DNA of 6,072 bases from Thermoprotei archaeon (GTDB taxonomy: Archaea; Thermoproteota; Nitrososphaeria; Geothermarchaeales; JDFR-13). Shown piece by piece: positions 5,254-6,072 of this stretch (its first letter is position 1; every line of letters starts with the position of its first letter). Made by a program: the position numbers and the translations under genes. Below the pieces are notes generated by a model, which saw nothing but the letters and a program-made list of their open reading frames with translations, did no database searches and was not told where the DNA came from. The stretch spans positions 1 through 6,072 of the forward strand of contig DQVL01000009.1 in assembly GCA_015661745.1 (NCBI GenBank), written 5' to 3'.

Positions 5254-6072
5254 TAATACATTGGAGAAAAACTTTGAATGGCTATCTTCAAAAGAAAAGT
5301 TTGTAGTTATTGATGATGATATCGACCTTGGGGTTGGCGTTCATCCGCTAGAAAGGAATGTGGATCATTACATTAGGTATGGAGTTATAAACCTTGATAA
5401 ACCTAGAGGTCCAACAAGCCATCAGGTATCTACATGGGTAAAAAAGATATTAAATGTTAATAAAGCTGGCCACGGAGGAACTTTAGATCCTGGTGTATCC
5501 GGTGTTCTTCCAATTGGAATTGAGAGAGCTACACCAGCAATGCGATATATTGTTGGGTCGGTTAAGGAATATGTAGGGGTTATCCGCCTACATGGTGATG
5601 TTAAAGTATCGGAGTTGGAGCGGGTACTTGAATTATTCAGGAAAGGCAGAGTATATCAGAAACCCCCATTAAGAAGCTCTGTGAGGAGGAAGCTTAGGAC
5701 AAGGGAGATCTATAATTTTCAGGTGATTGAGATTGAGGGGAGAGATATATTATTTAAGTTAAAATGTGAGTCTGGGTTCTATGTGAGAAAACTTGCTCAT
5801 GATATAGGTTTAATTCTAGGTGTAGGCGCTCATCTAGACGAGTTGAGACGGGTTTCTGCCGGACCATTTAATGAAGATGTATATCTAGTTACCCTATATG
5901 ACGTATATGCTGTTAAATACTATATGGATAAAGGAGATTACTCTCTTCTCAAAAAAGTTATTTTACCTATAGAATATGTATTCAAAAATTTTCCAAAACT
6001 TGTAATCAAGGATTCAGCAGTGGCTTCAATTGCATATGGAGCTCAGCTTAAACGACCAGGTATATATGCATA
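5246..6072 (+). CDS. cbf5: tRNA/rRNA pseudouridine synthase Cbf5 (dyskerin/TruB family), 3' end missing
   Basis: Catalytic subunit of the archaeal H/ACA ribonucleoprotein (with Nop10, Gar1 and L7Ae), which converts guide-selected rRNA uridines, and tRNA U55, to pseudouridine. The frame runs open off the right edge: 275 codons are visible, against about 330-340 in complete archaeal Cbf5. The lead-in is YGVINLDKPRGPTSHQV (45-61). The catalytic motif is GHGGTLDPGVSGVLPIGI (75-92), with the nucleophile Asp81. KEYVG (107-111) and LHGDV (115-119) follow. The thumb-loop region is QKPPLRSSVRRKLRTREIY (138-156). CESGFYVRKLAHDIG (174-188) and GAHLDELRRVSAGPF (194-208) complete the catalytic domain. The PUA domain begins at PKLVIKDSAVASIAYGAQL (250-268) and is cut. 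ATG 5246 overlaps the cmk stop by 8 nt; an AGGTG (5230-5234) lies 11 nt upstream, so translational coupling is likely. Confidence 0.96.
   Translation, partial: MNDNTLEKNFEWLSSKEKFVVIDDDIDLGVGVHPLERNVDHYIRYGVINLDKPRGPTSHQVSTWVKKILNVNKAGHGGTLDPGVSGVLPIGIERATPAMRYIVGSVKEYVGVIRLHGDVKVSELERVLELFRKGRVYQKPPLRSSVRRKLRTREIYNFQVIEIEGRDILFKLKCESGFYVRKLAHDIGLILGVGAHLDELRRVSAGPFNEDVYLVTLYDVYAVKYYMDKGDYSLLKKVILPIEYVFKNFPKLVIKDSAVASIAYGAQLKRPGIYA

Overview
The window is a piece of an archaeal chromosome, most likely from a thermophilic member of the Thermoproteota (crenarchaeal type). It covers the downstream half of the spc ribosomal-protein operon and the genes that usually follow it in archaea. The DNA is AT-rich, Arg codons are mostly AGA/AGG, and Shine-Dalgarno sites are built on GGTG or GGAGGTGA. 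All genes lie on the + strand and are tightly packed. The archaeal affiliation rests on the archaeal-type S5 with its Cys cluster, long-form L30, archaeal L15, AdkA-type adenylate kinase, archaeal cytidylate kinase and Cbf5. The phylum-level call is an inference from protein similarity and gene order.

Layout: the 3' part of rpl18 (uL18, cut at the left edge), rps5 (uS5), rpl30 (uL30), rpl15 (uL15), secY, adkA, an Oxa1/YidC-superfamily membrane protein (DUF106/EMC3-TMCO1 type), cmk and cbf5 (cut at the right edge inside its PUA domain). rpl18/rps5 and cmk/cbf5 overlap by a few bases. rpl15/secY, secY/adkA and adkA/DUF106 are 1-9 nt apart. Only three gaps have room for control signals: 40 nt before rpl30, 102 nt before rpl15 and 53 nt before cmk. 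No gene-free stretch exceeds 300 bases.

The genes link ribosome assembly (L18, S5, L30, L15), membrane-protein insertion (SecY channel, Oxa1-like insertase), nucleotide supply (AdkA, Cmk) and rRNA/tRNA pseudouridylation (Cbf5). The DUF106-to-cmk gap has a good archaeal TATA box placed for a leaderless or short-leader cmk-cbf5 transcript, so the cluster is probably at least two transcription units.

This is a conserved housekeeping region, and I see no mobile element, CRISPR array, defence system or clearly new system. The points most worth checking are the absence of L34e and L14e from the places where many crenarchaeal clusters carry them, the 102-nt rpl30-rpl15 gap (a 28-codon ORF, a hairpin/palindrome and a TATA-like box), and a shared AATTAC...TATTGTAAAT motif in two of the intergenic gaps.
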